Assembly: GCA_964017045.1 (NCBI GenBank)
Contig: OZ024796.1
Location: 23,747,010-23,811,009 of the forward strand
Origin: Omphiscola glabra
Lineage: Eukaryota; Mollusca; Gastropoda; Lymnaeidae
Length of the DNA: 64,000 nucleotides
Direction: 5' to 3'
This document shows, one piece after another, positions 1 through 61,187 of the stretch. The first letter of the stretch is position 1; each line of letters starts with the position of its first letter. The translations under genes were made by a program, and so were the position numbers. The notes below the pieces were generated by a model. The model was not told the DNA's origin, searched no databases, and saw only the letters and a program-made list of their open reading frames with translations.

Positions 1-1047
1 TATTTTGGACATAAGTTTCACATTAATTAAATATCAGATAATTTTTTTTAAACACTTGTTGATTAAGCCGTTGTGGGGGAATATGAAGAAAATTGAGTAG
101 ATCTTTTGAGTTTCGTAAAGCAAAATGAAGGAAAAAAATATATACATGGGATACGTTCACGGAGGAAATATTTATTTTCGGACAGAAAAGAGGATAATGG
201 GTTGGCGCATATCATTTCCGCATCATTTGTGGTTGTCATGGTTTGGCTAAGTAAACACGGATCAGATGACATCACCGTGATTTGAGAGGAAAAAAATTAT
301 TCAGAGTAAAAGTTTACATTTTAGTTTAAAAACTGTATTATAGGGTCTGTTTTAATTAACACTACTTAGCTTACCGGAATGGCGTTTAGAAACAACAAAC
401 ATGATTTTGGAACCAACCCAAAGTGGTTAAAGTAGGCGGCAACCACGGACAAGCTGCTCTGATATGAGGAAGGAGGAAAGTTTACTGATCAATGGCTTTC
501 AATTTTTAAAATGAATGATCTGTTGCCATGGCAACAAGTTATTGATTTTATTTCTAAAAATTGTTTTAATTGCTGTTGCCATGAAGGAATTATAAATCCC
601 GTGTGCATAACTACTGGAGCATATTTACAAATGACGGGTGGATAGCTGTTGGGGAACATTTCCTCGCGACGTGTAGACTGCATTGAACCCTAAGGCGAGG
701 TGGCGAGGAAAAAAAAAACGTTAAACATTTCTATAATAAAAAATATATATATTTTTTGGGGGGTTGGGATGGTGGGTGGGGGTGGTGGATTTGTGGAGGG
801 TGGGAGCTATTTAAGTATGTTTAGAAATGAAATTTTTTTCCCCCGACTTTTTATCCCCGTAATAAATAACAGATTTCAGGAATGGTGGGCAGCGTTACCA
901 ATAAAATGAAGGCTGCACCTATAGGTACACGGGTACCAGAATTGAGAGGTTGGGATTAAAAAACGATTTAAAATATTGGTGTTGGGTTTGTAAGACCAAA
1001 TGAGGTATCAAATGAAAGATAATTGAATGTACTATAGGTTTGTAAAC
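1..1047. other. Intergenic, AT-rich, nothing recognised
   Basis: I see no gene or clear repeat here, only short open frames, a T/G-rich stretch near 750-800 and homopolymer runs. Confidence 0.5.
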
Positions 1048-1522
1048 TTAATTCTTCATTTTAACTAAAATAAACGGTTACCGGAAATTTGATCGAAAGA
1101 AATTTCGTCGACGGAAAATTGATCGACGGAAATTTGATCGAACGGAAATTTGGTCGAATCTTTTTTTCAGTCCACACGTTAAAATTTTCGTCAAATTTCT
1201 TTTTGAACGCACTGTAATAAATAGTAAAACAAAATAATGCATCCAAAAATAAATTTGAAGCAAAATCTTAACGTGTGGACTGAAAAAAAATTCGACCAAA
1301 TTTCCGTTCGATCAAATTTCCGTCGATCAATTTTCCGTCGACGAAATTTCTTTCGATCAAATTTCCGGATACGAAAATAAACTACCACAAATGACATCCG
1401 AATAGCATTAGTCAAAATGGACCAGGACACGCAGCGCCGCCATTCGCACCCGGGTACCATTAAGCCCAATGCTATTCGGATGTCATTTGTGGTAGTTTAT
1501 TTTAGTAAAACTGAAGAATTAA
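1048..1522. mobile_element. Outer foldback MITE, interrupted by a second foldback
   Basis: The right end (1468-1520) is the inverted repeat of a left arm that has been split: 1051-1075 plus 1374-1409. The inner 36 bp (1374-1409 against 1468-1503) pair perfectly. TTAA lies at each outer end (1048-1051 and 1519-1522), consistent with a TTAA target duplication, though that could be chance. No coding capacity. Confidence 0.75.
1076..1373. mobile_element. Inner foldback MITE with 9-bp target duplication
   Basis: Arms of about 101 bp (1081-1182 and 1268-1368) are inverted copies with about one difference, around an 85-bp loop. The arms carry repeated TTTCCGTCGATCAA-like blocks. AAAATAAAC flanks the insert on both sides (1067-1075 and 1374-1382). 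A 9-bp duplication is typical of Mutator-like elements; the superfamily is inferred from that alone. Its centre contains CAGTCCACACG ends resembling the MITE family at 5651. Confidence 0.75.
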
Positions 1523-2404
1523 CATCAACATGGTTTAATAAAGTAAACAAGAGAGTAACCATCACAAACTCTGGGAATTTCCAGTTTTTGTTTACTCTTT
1601 AAAAGCCCTTTAGGTCAGTACAATTATCTTCTTCTTTCTTTTCTTTCTTAGAACGACTTTCCAAAGTTCTTACGGACTTTTACGGACAAGTCATTTTATG
1701 TCAATATTGTACGGACATTTACGGCTTAGGCATTTTATGTCAATATTGTACGGACATTTACGGTTTTTGTTTACTTGGCCAGTAGGCAAGCACCATCACT
1801 TTTGCACAGTCCAACTTATTTTAAAACAAATATAATCAGGCGCAGTTCAATACAGGAAATAAAGAATGGCTAGGGGGCGCCACCGTTCAATTATAACGCT
1901 ACATTAAATCTGTGTAATTAAGATATTTAAAGGACATACATCAAGGGGGAAAAACATATTTGCCCACACCCACACCCCCTTGCGCTAACATTCTTAAGCT
2001 GGCCACTTATAATTGACAAGTTCTAGAACATCAATATTTGCCACGCTTTCTTGAATCAAAAAACAAATTGTAGCAAATATTATTATCTTCATAAAAAAAT
2101 TATTACAACAAGGAATGTGGAGAAGAGTACGTCAATGTCCTGACTACGGGGCAATTACGAAAGGACACCCTCTGGTGGCGTATATGATTTATATGTTACA
2201 CACATAATAAAACCTCATAAGTTCCGCGCGGGGCTATGGCCCTCTTTTGCACCACCATAGGTACGCCACTTGGGGGTTTCAAGTTGTAGTGTTCACAATG
2301 AGTTTTAATTGATTTCTCCAAACGTCTGTGTGACGTATTGTTTCCCCATAACCCTAACCTGTCCACTGCTGTACAGTTGTTCCTAGCGATTCAGTCATTT
2401 TACA
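1523..2404. other. Intergenic, short local duplications only
   Basis: At about 1690-1765 a block with TCATTTTATGTCAATATTG is duplicated in tandem. 2190-2275 ends in a TACGCCACTT sequence resembling the end of hAT-like elements seen elsewhere here. Nothing else is recognised. Confidence 0.4.
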
Positions 2405-2414
2405 TTTAGGGGAA

Positions 2415-3662
2415 CTGACATGCATCGTTTCTACATTGTCCTCATGATGTCTGGTACCTGACATGCATCGTTTCTACATTGTCCTCATGATGTCTGGTAA
2501 CTGACATGCATAGTTTCTACATTGTCCTCATGATGTCTGGTAACTGACATGCATAGTTTCTACATCGTCCTCATGATGTCTGGTAACTGACATGCATCTT
2601 TTCTCATTGTCCTAATGATGTTTGGTAACTGACATGCATCTTTTCTACATCGTCCTCATGATGTTTGGTAACTGACATGCATCTTTTCTACATTGTCCTC
2701 ATGATGTTTGGTAACTGACATGCATCTTTTCTACATCGTCCTCATGATGTTTGGTAACTGACATGCATCTTTTCTACATCGTCCTCATGATGTCTGGTAA
2801 CTGACATGCATAGTTTCTACATTTGCCTCATGATGTTTGGTAACTGACATGCATCTTTTCCACATTGTCCTCATGATGTTTGGTAACTGACATGCATCTT
2901 TTCTACATCTTCCTCGTGATGTCTGGTAACTGACATGCATAGTTTCTACATTTTCCTCATGATGTTTGGTAACTGACATGCATAGTTTCTACATCGTCCT
3001 CATGATGTCTGGTAACTGACATGCATAGTGTCTACATTGTCCTCATGATGTCTGGTAACTGACATGCATAGTTTCTACATTGTCCTCATGATGTTTGGTA
3101 ACTGACATGCATCTTTTCCACATTATCCTCATGATGTTTGGTAACTGACATGCATCTTTTCTACATCTTCCTCATGATGTCTGGTAACTGACATGCATAG
3201 TTTCTATATTTTCCTCATGATGTTTGTTAACTGACATGCATCTTTTCTACATTGTCCTCATGATGTTTGGTAACTGACATGCATCTTTTCTACATCGTCC
3301 TCATGATGTCTGGTAACTGACATGCATCTTTTCTACATTGTCCTCATGATGTTTGGTAACTGACATGCATCTTTTCTACATCGTCCTCATGATGTCTGGT
3401 AACTGACATGCATAGTTTCTACATTGTCCTCATGATGTTTGGTAACTGACATGCATCTTTTCCACATTGTCCTCATGATGTTTGGTAACTGACATGCATC
3501 TTTTCTACATCGTCCTCATGATGTCTGGTAACTGACATGCATAGTTTCTACATTGTCCTCATGATGTTTGGTAACTGACATGCATAGTTTCTACATCGTC
3601 CTCATGATGTCTGGTAACTGACATGCATAGTCTCTACATTGTCCTCATGATGTCTGGTAAAC
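2415..3662. repeat. 43-bp minisatellite, about 29 copies
   Basis: The unit contains CTGACATGCATCTTTTCTAC and ends CTCATGATGTTTGGTAA. Units fall into types (CATAGTTT or CATCTTTT; ATTGTCC or ATCGTCC), and the order of types recurs in blocks, so the array shows higher-order structure. Open frames across it are by-products of the repeat. Confidence 0.95.
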
Positions 3663-4029
3663 ATTCTGGGAAACAGCTGGTTATCGGGTACCGCCTGTCA
3701 CATTAAAAATCAATCGAGCTACAATTTTAATTTCGATATCGTTTTTTTTTTGGTGTGTGTGTGAGAAAAAAAAATGTGCGTCTGGGGGTGGGGGGCAGTG
3801 GCCGATAGGGTAAAAAGAAGCCGGTGTGTGGGGGGGGGGGGGTATCAATCTACCTGCTGGCTAGTTTAAGAGCTAAGAATTTTCTGAAATGCACGTCGCA
3901 AATGACGTATTATAATGGTCAAGTATTTCTCTGACGTGATTGGCTAGAGCAGGTACAGGAAGTGATCTCATGACAGGCGTGGAATCGGAGCCAACTGTCA
4001 GAAATAAATGTCGCTATTAAATGCTCTTC
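3663..4029. other. Spacer between two minisatellites
   Basis: Contains T9, A9 and G14 runs and no recognisable gene. Confidence 0.4.
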
Positions 4030-4715
4030 TAGTCATGTCTCACTATAAATACCATCTGCTCCTGTCTCACTATAAATACCATCTGCTCCTGTCTCACTAT
4101 AAATACCATCTGCTCCTGTCTCACTATAAATACCATCTGCTCCTGTCTCACTATAAATACCATCTGCTCCTGTCTCACTATAAATACCATCTGCTCCTGT
4201 CTCACTATAAATACCATCTGCTCATGTCTCACTATAAATACCATCTGCTCCTGTCTCACTATTAATAGTATCTAGTCCTGTCTCACTAAAAATAGCGTCT
4301 AGTCGAGTCTCAATATAAACAACGTCTAGTCCTGTCTCCCTATAAATAGCGTCTAGTGCTGTCTCACTATAAATAGCGTCTAGTCCTGTCTCACTATAAA
4401 TAGCGTCTAGTCCTGTCTCACTATAAATAGCGTCTAGTCATGTCTCACTATAAATACCATCTGCTCCTGTCTCACTATTAATAGTATCTAGTCCTGTCTC
4501 ACTAAAAATAGCGTCTAGTCGAGTCTCAATATAAACAACGTCTAGTCCTGTCTCACTATAAATAGCGTCTAGTGCTGTCTCACTATAAATAGCGTCTAAT
4601 CCTGTCTCACTATAAATAGCGTCTAGTCCTGTCTCACTATAAATAACGTCTAATCATATCTCAATATAAATAATGTCTAGTCCTGTCTCACTATAAATAA
4701 CGTCAAGCCATGGCC
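4030..4715. repeat. 27-bp minisatellite, about 25 copies, two unit types
   Basis: The unit is CTGTCTCACTATAAATACCA plus TCTGCTC. The first nine or so units are almost identical. Later ones are a diverged type ending AGCGTCTAGTC. A block of about 115 bp with several private variants occurs at about 4224-4340 and again at about 4440-4556, a segmental duplication inside the array. Confidence 0.93.
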
Positions 4716-5345
4716 TCCCTACAAACAATTGACCTGTGTGGCATTTGCAAGAAATAATCGAGTTCACCGAATCAAAGTTGCGAATTTGTCTCAACCATGT
4801 CACCCCGGTCAGGGCGCCGATTCTGACACATCGGGTTCATTTTAATGACCTGGTGGAAACTTTAAGAGCGTGTGAGAACGTTTGGGAAAGACAAGACTGC
4901 TGTAGTGCCGGACCTGTCCATGTGACGTTTATTACGAGGGTATTGGGGGGGGGGGAGCAGGATTCCGGACTCAGCACGTGGCGTAACTCTGCACGACAAG
5001 GGGGACCCATGGCGTCTACGACAAGATTTACGAACTTGATACCCACACCAGGTGACATTACACCAGTTGTTCTCACCTGTCGACCTCCTAAATCCCAGGT
5101 CATAAAAAGTACGACTAACATCTGGGGTGGGGGGGGGGTTAAATTCGAGGGGTTTGACTTGGTACTATATAATTCCTTCCCCAGCTTTAAGATTTTATAT
5201 TGGAGTAAAATTACAATTTAAAATTAGCTCTTTTCCTTTCTATTTTATTTTATTATTTTTTTGGTGATGAAATTTTATCGTTTCTTTATCAATCAGACAC
5301 CTGTGAGAACTTTGGTGATGACATTCTCCGAATTCGCAGTCGTGA
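4716..5345. other. Intergenic, no recognised gene
   Basis: A 161-codon open frame (4736-5221) has no recognisable domain and spans two long G runs, so I do not call it a gene. Confidence 0.4.
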
Positions 5346-5349
5346 AGTT

Positions 5350-5533
5350 TTAACAGCCCCAGTGCTGCACCCAAAAGCCCCAGTGCTGCACTCAAAATCC
5401 CCAGTGCTGCACCCAAAAGCCCCAGTGCTGCACCCAAAAGCCCCAGTGCTGCACTCAAAAGCTCTAGTGCTGCACCCAAAAGCCCCAGTGCTGCATCCAA
5501 GAGCCCCAGTGCTGCACCCAACAGCCCCTGCAC
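5350..5533. repeat. 21-bp minisatellite, about 9 copies
   Basis: The unit is AAAAGCCCCAGTGCTGCACCC. As 21 is divisible by three, both strands show repetitive open frames, which I read as artefacts. Confidence 0.9.
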
Positions 5534-5650
5534 ACTCAATCTAAACCCAATATCCCCGCACTATGCCAGCATAGTGGAATTCATCCAACATATCCATCCA
5601 TAAACACTGGCGTGCAGCCAGTGTACGCCCAAAAGTACCGAGGTATACAG

Positions 5651-5839
5651 TTAGCGTCAGTCCACACTGTCAAATTTTCGATCATACGTTTGATGCGATT
5701 ATTGTATGAAGCCTTGTCACAACTTTCAAATGACTTTTTGATCAAAATCCCACAAAAAAGAAACCACGCACAAAATAGTGATTTCATACCAAAATTTGAC
5801 GCGACATTTGAAGCTAATTTGATCGTGTTAACTGAAGCT
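5651..5839 (-). mobile_element. MITE of the TTAGCGTCAG family, copy 1
   Basis: TTAGCGTCAGTCCACAC begins it. The reverse complement of the whole block aligns along its length to 17502-17682 (shared TTTTGTGCGTGGTTTC and GAAAGTTGTGAC cores). TACAG is present on both flanks (5646-5650, 5840-5844), a possible target duplication. Non-autonomous, no coding capacity. Confidence 0.75.
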
Positions 5840-5858
5840 TACAGATATTGGTTTAGAT

Positions 5859-6070
5859 CAGTGGTTCTCAACCTTCCTAATGCCGCGACCCTTTAACACA
5901 GTTCCTCATGTTCAGACGACCCCCACATCACAAAATTATTTTCGTTGCTACTTCACAACCGTAGAGTATACGTGTTTTCCGATGGTCTTAGGCGACCTCC
6001 CCCCCCCCCCCAGGGAAGGGTCGTTCGACCACCTAAAGGGGACGCGACCCCCACAGGCTTAGAACCGCTG
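5859..6070 (+). mobile_element. SPIN-type hAT MITE with perfect 8-bp target duplication
   Basis: It begins CAGTGGTTCTCAACCTTCC and ends with the inverted form AGAACCGCTG. GTTTAGAT is directly repeated at 5851-5858 and 6071-6078, the 8-bp duplication expected of hAT insertions. Inside, ATTTTCGTTGCTACTTCA and GTGTTTTCCGATGGTCTTAG match my memory of SPIN non-autonomous elements. 212 bp, internally deleted, with a C run. SPIN is known for horizontal transfer among tetrapods and some invertebrates, including Lymnaea. Confidence 0.88.
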
Positions 6071-6559
6071 GTTTAGATGTTTCAGAAGGCCAAACTTCTG
6101 CGATTGTTCAGTTGTTGGTTTTCGTTGTTATACCTATCTCCCTACACGGCTACAAGCTCCTTCACTTATGTAACTATTAGACTTTAATTTACTGTCCTCG
6201 TGCGTAAATATATTTTAATACTTTGTACACTGTCAAAAGTCCGAGGTGCAACAATATTTTTTTTAATGAATAAATAAAAATTAAATCAGAAATGATTTTT
6301 TAACGTATTCCCAGATATCTGATTAATTTATTAAAAAAAATATGCTAACATCTAGTAATAATATCAAGCATTTCGAAGCACACGTGCCCGATCTTCAAGT
6401 GTTATATTTGTCATTAAGATTTTATTACTTGAGTAAAAGAAACAAAGATATAAGGTGGCACAACAGATAAGATATGATTCTCTTAATGGTCAGAACAAAT
6501 GGACATTTCTTGGATTACGTGGTTCAAATTTATTGTCAGTATATAGTTCCGCATGTATA

Positions 6560-7098
6560 TTCGAAATTAATCTAACATTACAAGCTAGGGCAGTGTTTAC
6601 CAAACATTACAGGCTAGGTCAATGTTGACCTAACATTACACGCTAGGGCAGTGCTAACCTAACATCACAAGCTAGGACAGTGCTAACCTAACATTACCAG
6701 CTAGGGCAGTGCTAACCTAACATTACCAGCTAGGGCAGTGCTAACCTAACATTACACGCTAGGGCAGTGCTAACCTAACATTACAAGCTAGGACAGTGCT
6801 AACCTAACATTACCAGCTAGGGCAGTGCTAACCTAACATTACCAGCTAGGGCAGTGCTAACCTAACATCACAAGCTAGGACAGTGCTAACCTAACATTAC
6901 CAGCTAAGGCAGTGCTAACCTAACATTACCAGCTAGGGCAGTGCTAACCTAACATCAAAAGCTAGGACAGTGTTGACCTAACATTACACGCTAGGACAGT
7001 GCTATCCTAACATTACACAATAGGGCAGTGTTGATCTAGCATTACAAGCTAGGGCAGTGCTAACCTAACATTACAAGCTAGGACAGTGCTACCCTAAG
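6560..7098. repeat. 29-bp minisatellite, about 18 copies
   Basis: The unit is TGCTAACCTAACATTACCAG plus CTAGGGCAG. Edge units are more diverged than central ones, a normal pattern for unequal exchange. Confidence 0.93.
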
Positions 7099-8335
7099 AT
7101 ATATTAAAGTAGTTTAACAGACACGAAACTATTCAATCTTTGTCGGCGCACTTCTCTTTGTAATGTCCGTCGTGACTTTTGAATTCGATGAAGTTATTTC
7201 GTGTCATTTTATATTAGATCCATTTTAATTCAAAGTTGAGTTAGCGTGGACATTTCTGTGGGGGTTCGTGTACCGTCTTATGCCTGCCAGTGATGATGCA
7301 AGTGTATCACGAAGGGGTTCCAAAACTGTGTGGTATGTAGCATAACTTTCACATGTGTTGTTCATTTTTAATCCATGCGATCTCTGGCGGTAATAACTGC
7401 TCACATTCTACAATGATAGAGTTTAATTAGTATCTAAAAAATTATCTACTTCACGGTGTACTTATTAGTATCGGGTTGGGGGGGTGGGGTGGGGGGCGGG
7501 CACCCATGTGACATCCGGTATTCTGTAAGGGTGTCGAGAATCGAAAATGTCAGAGAACCTCAGGCGTAGAAAGAAAGAAATTACTCTTGAGAAAAAACGC
7601 TGTAGTCCTTGGTTCACTATGTGTATGTGTCTGAGTGAGTGTGTGTGTGTATGTGTGCGTGCGCGCGTGTGTGTGTGTGAGTTTGTGTTTGTGTGTGTGT
7701 TCGTGTGTGTGTTCGCGTGTGTTTGTGTTTGTGTGTGTGTGTCTATATGTGTGTGTGTGTAGGCATTTTATTTTATTCTTCCTGAGCTTTTCGGCGGTGA
7801 AAAAAAATAATCTCAATAAATAAAACACTTGTTTGTAAATGACATGTTTACAACTGCGTTCATTTCAGCAAAGAGTTTTTTTCCTCTTCAAAACCCAATG
7901 GCGTAAATAAATTGAAAAGTCCAAGCGTTTATAAAGTGAAAACATTTTTTTTGTTAATTTCTTTTTTCACATGGCGTTTGTTTTTCAAATATTTTAACAA
8001 TTTTTTAAAAAATTAAAATGTTGAACGTGATTTAGATTAATCGACGGACCATCAAGGGAAAGTTAGTCATAGGCGTACACGTACCTATAGTTTGGTATGC
8101 TTCTAAAAAAATGGATCAACCTTGCTTTTAATCCTATGTGAGCGCCGCCTCTGAGTACATATTTTACAATACCTTAATGCTGTTACTAATGTCAGTAGTT
8201 TTTAACACAAGCAATAGTCACGCCTCTGCCATGAGCGCATTTTTACAAGTGGCTCCATTGACTGTAGGTGGGACGCAGTAACCAATAAAGCTTAATGATA
8301 CTCGGGGGTTAGAAGTGGATAATGGAAAGACTGCC
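7099..8335. other. Intergenic with GT microsatellite
   Basis: A (GT)n-rich stretch covers about 7618-7762. The rest is AT-rich without recognised genes. Confidence 0.5.
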
Positions 8336-8339
8336 TTAA

Positions 8340-8440
8340 GGGACTAACACGGTATATCTGTTTGGAACTAACAAGGTAAATCTGTTTGGAACTAACACGG
8401 TAAATCTGTTTGGCACTAACAGTAAATCTATTTGGTGATG
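8340..8440. repeat. 24-bp tandem repeat, about 4 copies
   Basis: The unit is GGAACTAACACGGTAAATCT plus GTTT, degenerate at the right end. Confidence 0.8.
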
Positions 8441-8509
8441 ACAATTGCGCAGTTTGAGTTTGGATGTTGATTTCAGTACAGTGTAAGAATATTTTAAAAA
8501 CAATAGTCT

Positions 8510-9512
8510 AACAATCTGACTTTGTGTTAGCACATTGTCCATGGTGTTGTTTTTTTTTGGTCTGACTTTGTGTTAGCACATTGTCCATAGTGTTTTTTTG
8601 TTCTGACTTTGTGTTAGCACATTGTCCATGGTGTTTTTTTTTTGGTCTGACTTTGTGTTAGCACATTGTCCATAGTGTTTTTTTGTTCTGACTTTGTGTT
8701 AGCACATTGTCCATGGTGTCTTTTTTTTGGTCTGACTTTGTGTTAGCACATTGTCCATAGTGTTTTTTTTTGTTCTGACTTTGTGTTAGCACATTGTCCA
8801 TAGTGTTTTTTTTGTTCTGATTTTGTGTTAGCACATTGTCCATATTGTTTTTTTTGTTCTGACTTTGTGTTAGCACATTGTCCATAGTGTTTTTTTTTGT
8901 TCTGACTTTGTGTTAGCACATTGTCCATATTGTTTTTTTGTTATGACTTTGTGTTAGCACATTGTCCATAGTGTTTTTTTGTTCTGACTTTGTGTTAGCA
9001 CATTGTCCATGGTGTTTTTTTTGGTTCTGACTTTGTGTTAGCACATTGTCCATAGTGTTTTTTTTGTTCTGACTTTGTGTTAGCACATTGTCCATATTGT
9101 TTTTTTGTTCTGACTTTGTGTTAGCACATTGTCCATAGTGGTTTTTTTGTTCTGACTTTGTGTTAGCACATTGTCCATAGTTTTTTTTGTTCTGACTTTG
9201 TGTTAGGACATTGTCCATAGTGTTTTTTTGTTCTGACTTTGTGTTAGCACATTGTCCATGGTGATTTTTTTTGGTCTGACTTTGTGTTAGCACATTGTCC
9301 ATATTGTTTTTTTGTTCTGACTTTGTGTTAGCACATTGTCCATGGTGTTTTTTTTTGGTCTGACTTTGTGTTAGCACATTGTCCATATTGTTTTTTTTGT
9401 TCTGACTTTGTGTTAGCACATTGTCCATAGTGTTTTTTTGTTCTGACTTTGTGTTAGCACATTGTCCATAGTGTTTTTTTTTGTTCTGACTTTGTGTTAG
9501 CACATTGTCAAC
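8510..9512. repeat. 38-41-bp minisatellite with variable T runs, about 25 copies
   Basis: The unit is TCTGACTTTGTGTTAGCACA plus TTGTCCATAGTG and a T7-T10 run, so length varies with the homopolymer. Repetitive open frames on the minus strand are artefacts. Confidence 0.94.
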
Positions 9513-10085
9513 GGTGTATGTGTGAAAAAAAGAAAAAAAAAGAGGGAAGTACCTATTAGTTTATCTGAGTTAAAAACCTAAAGATTATAAATTGTTACAT
9601 TGACATGGATACGTATGTTTTACATTGGCATAGAATATATTATATATATATATATATGTATATTTAGATATTCATGTTTTGAATCTAATTAAACTAGACA
9701 AAGCAGTTTGTAGCTTGTAGACATTTTCCCCTAACCTCATTTTCGCGTAAGAACCGAAACGGAAGTGCGTAACCCCAGAAGGGCTAATCTACACTTAAAC
9801 TTTACGAAACAAATAATTTTTATGAATTTTTTATATTATCAAAAAAATATTTTTTTTAGTAGCGTATTCTGCAGCGATTTGAATAGAAAATCGTTGCGTC
9901 TTTAAAAAAATATATATTGCAGCGATTTGAAATATAAGAAAAGTATCAACCGTGGCAGAAAAATTATTTTAAAGGAACATGCAAAATATAATTTTATTTT
10001 ATTTTGTTTCTAATATATTTTTGGGGTTATAAAAAGACATGGAAATATCATCTTGATGTAATAGCTGGGAGAATATTATAATGGT
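9513..10085. other. Intergenic, AT-rich
   Basis: Contains an AT dinucleotide run near 9635-9660. Nothing else is recognised. Confidence 0.5.
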
Positions 10086-10089
10086 TAGT

Positions 10090-10400
10090 ACCGTGCTACA
10101 AGGTCGGAACTTATGAACAGAAGACCACTGGGCTATGAACAGACGATCACGTGGTTATGAATAGAAGACCACTGGCTTATAAACAGAAGACCACTGAGCT
10201 ATTAACAGAGGACCAATGTGTTATGAACAGAACACCACAGGGCTATGAACAGAAGATCTCTAGGTTGTGAACAGAAGACCACTGGGTAATGAATAGAAGA
10301 CCACAGGGCATTAAACAGAGGGCCACTGGGTATTAACCTCTGGCTTATAAACAGAAGACCACTGGGCTATGAACAGAAAACCACTGTGTTATGAACAAAT
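10090..10400. repeat. Degenerate 21-22-bp tandem repeat, about 13 copies
   Basis: The unit is near CTATGAACAGAAGACCACTG plus GG. Copies differ by several bases, so the array looks old. Confidence 0.85.
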
Positions 10401-10449
10401 CAGTAAAAATGAAATGTTTTAGAAATAATTATTGGTAGAATTTTTAAAT

Positions 10450-10800
10450 CCTTTATATTAACTTCCCTTTTGGGTGTTTAGGGAAAAATCTTCGGACGGC
10501 TTATTGACCCACTTCTCCTTTCGAGCTTAAAAACTTGACATTTAGGCTCGTTGCCGATGACAACATGCTCTATCCAATTTTTAGTTCCAACCCCCAAAAA
10601 TCAATTATTCCCGTTTTTCAAGGAGAAGATGAAGTAAATATGATGACAGGGATTTCACGGATTTTAAAAAATTCCCGGCAACTTGGCACAATGAGATTCC
10701 TTTAAAAACAATATCGCAATTGCATTTGGTGCGTAATATTTTCTTTGGTTTTTCTGAAATACATATAGGGTTTAATAGTGGGTGGGTCATTAGAATATTA
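10450..10800 (-). mobile_element. Dispersed repeat copy (GGCAACGAG family)
   Basis: In reverse complement it carries GTTGTCATCGGCAACGAG and GCGCACCAAATGC-like blocks also found at 25440-25925 and 27108-27310. Probably a retroelement-derived interspersed repeat; class not determined. Confidence 0.6.
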
Positions 10801-10938
10801 ATATAGTTCAGAGGCGTGAAAAAAATGTGCGGTTGCGAGCCTTGAGGGGGAAAGGTGAGGGGGAACACTAATTTGGGATTCCATTGCTGGATAATACATT
10901 TTATAAAGGGTTTATAAGAAGAGCTTTGTTTTTATTGC

Positions 10939-11126
10939 CAGAGGCGTAGCGTAGGGGGGTAGGGGGGTACAGATGTACACGGGCGCCAGCTAGTTAGGGG
11001 CGCCAAAATGTGCTTTGGTATTATTTTATTGATGAAAATAATGGGTTTGAGAGTTGAAAAAAGGAAAAGAGGGCGCTTTAAAGCGAATATTGTCCGCGGG
11101 CGCCAAACACTCTAGCTACGCCACTG
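10939..11126. mobile_element. hAT-like MITE with 8-bp target duplication
   Basis: The ends are CAGAGGCGTAGCGTAG and CTAGCTACGCCACTG (imperfect inverted repeat), flanked by TTTATTGC at 10931-10938 and 11127-11134. 188 bp, no coding capacity. The interior has GGGCGCCA motifs. Confidence 0.85.
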
Positions 11127-11134
11127 TTTATTGC

Positions 11135-11686
11135 TGGTTTATTTAAATTTCTTTTTAAACAATTAAACACGTCACTAAAAAATAAGCCAATCAGAGAGTA
11201 CCGTGTATTATTTGTATGTGTAATAATGAACGAAATAATAAAATGTATTTTTGAATTTTATTCCTCAGTGCATCAAAGAAACTGAATGCGTACTCCATGA
11301 TCAAGGATGTAGGACATTGGTTTTACGACAATGAATGCGGGCCAATTAAAGGTCGTCTGGATGGGTGAATGAAAGCTTCCAGCTCAAGCAGACAAACAGT
11401 TTCAAATCCCATTCCGAGCGAGACTTCCCCAAGGGCGATTTCTGTGTCGGCACCGCACCACAACGGGTATCACGTCGTGGTCACGTGGTCGACTTCGCAA
11501 CACGGATCCAACTGCGGGTAACGAGCCCCTCGATGTTATAAAAGATCCTATTAAAAAATTAAACCTACACCAGTGAAAGTGGCCATCAGTCACGGTGGTT
11601 GTCGCTCTCAGCACGTGATTTAATTGTTTTATGCGTCGCGTTATGAATTCTGGCAGACGAACTCGAGTTTACGGCCAACAATAAAA
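11135..11686 (+). promoter_or_regulatory. Region upstream of candidate exon 1a
   Basis: If exon 1a is real, its promoter or 5' UTR lies here or further upstream. Two CACGTG-type E-boxes are visible (near 11482 and 11612). There is no clear TATA box or initiator, so a promoter is inferred only from position. Confidence 0.25.

Positions 11687-61187
<49,501 letters not shown>

Noticed and set aside
4736..5221. 161-codon open frame
   Set aside because: No recognisable domain, runs through a G10 tract, no supporting context.
8510..9512. CRISPR-like regular spacing
   Set aside because: Head-to-tail tandem repeats with no unique spacers in animal DNA; all arrays in the window are of this kind.
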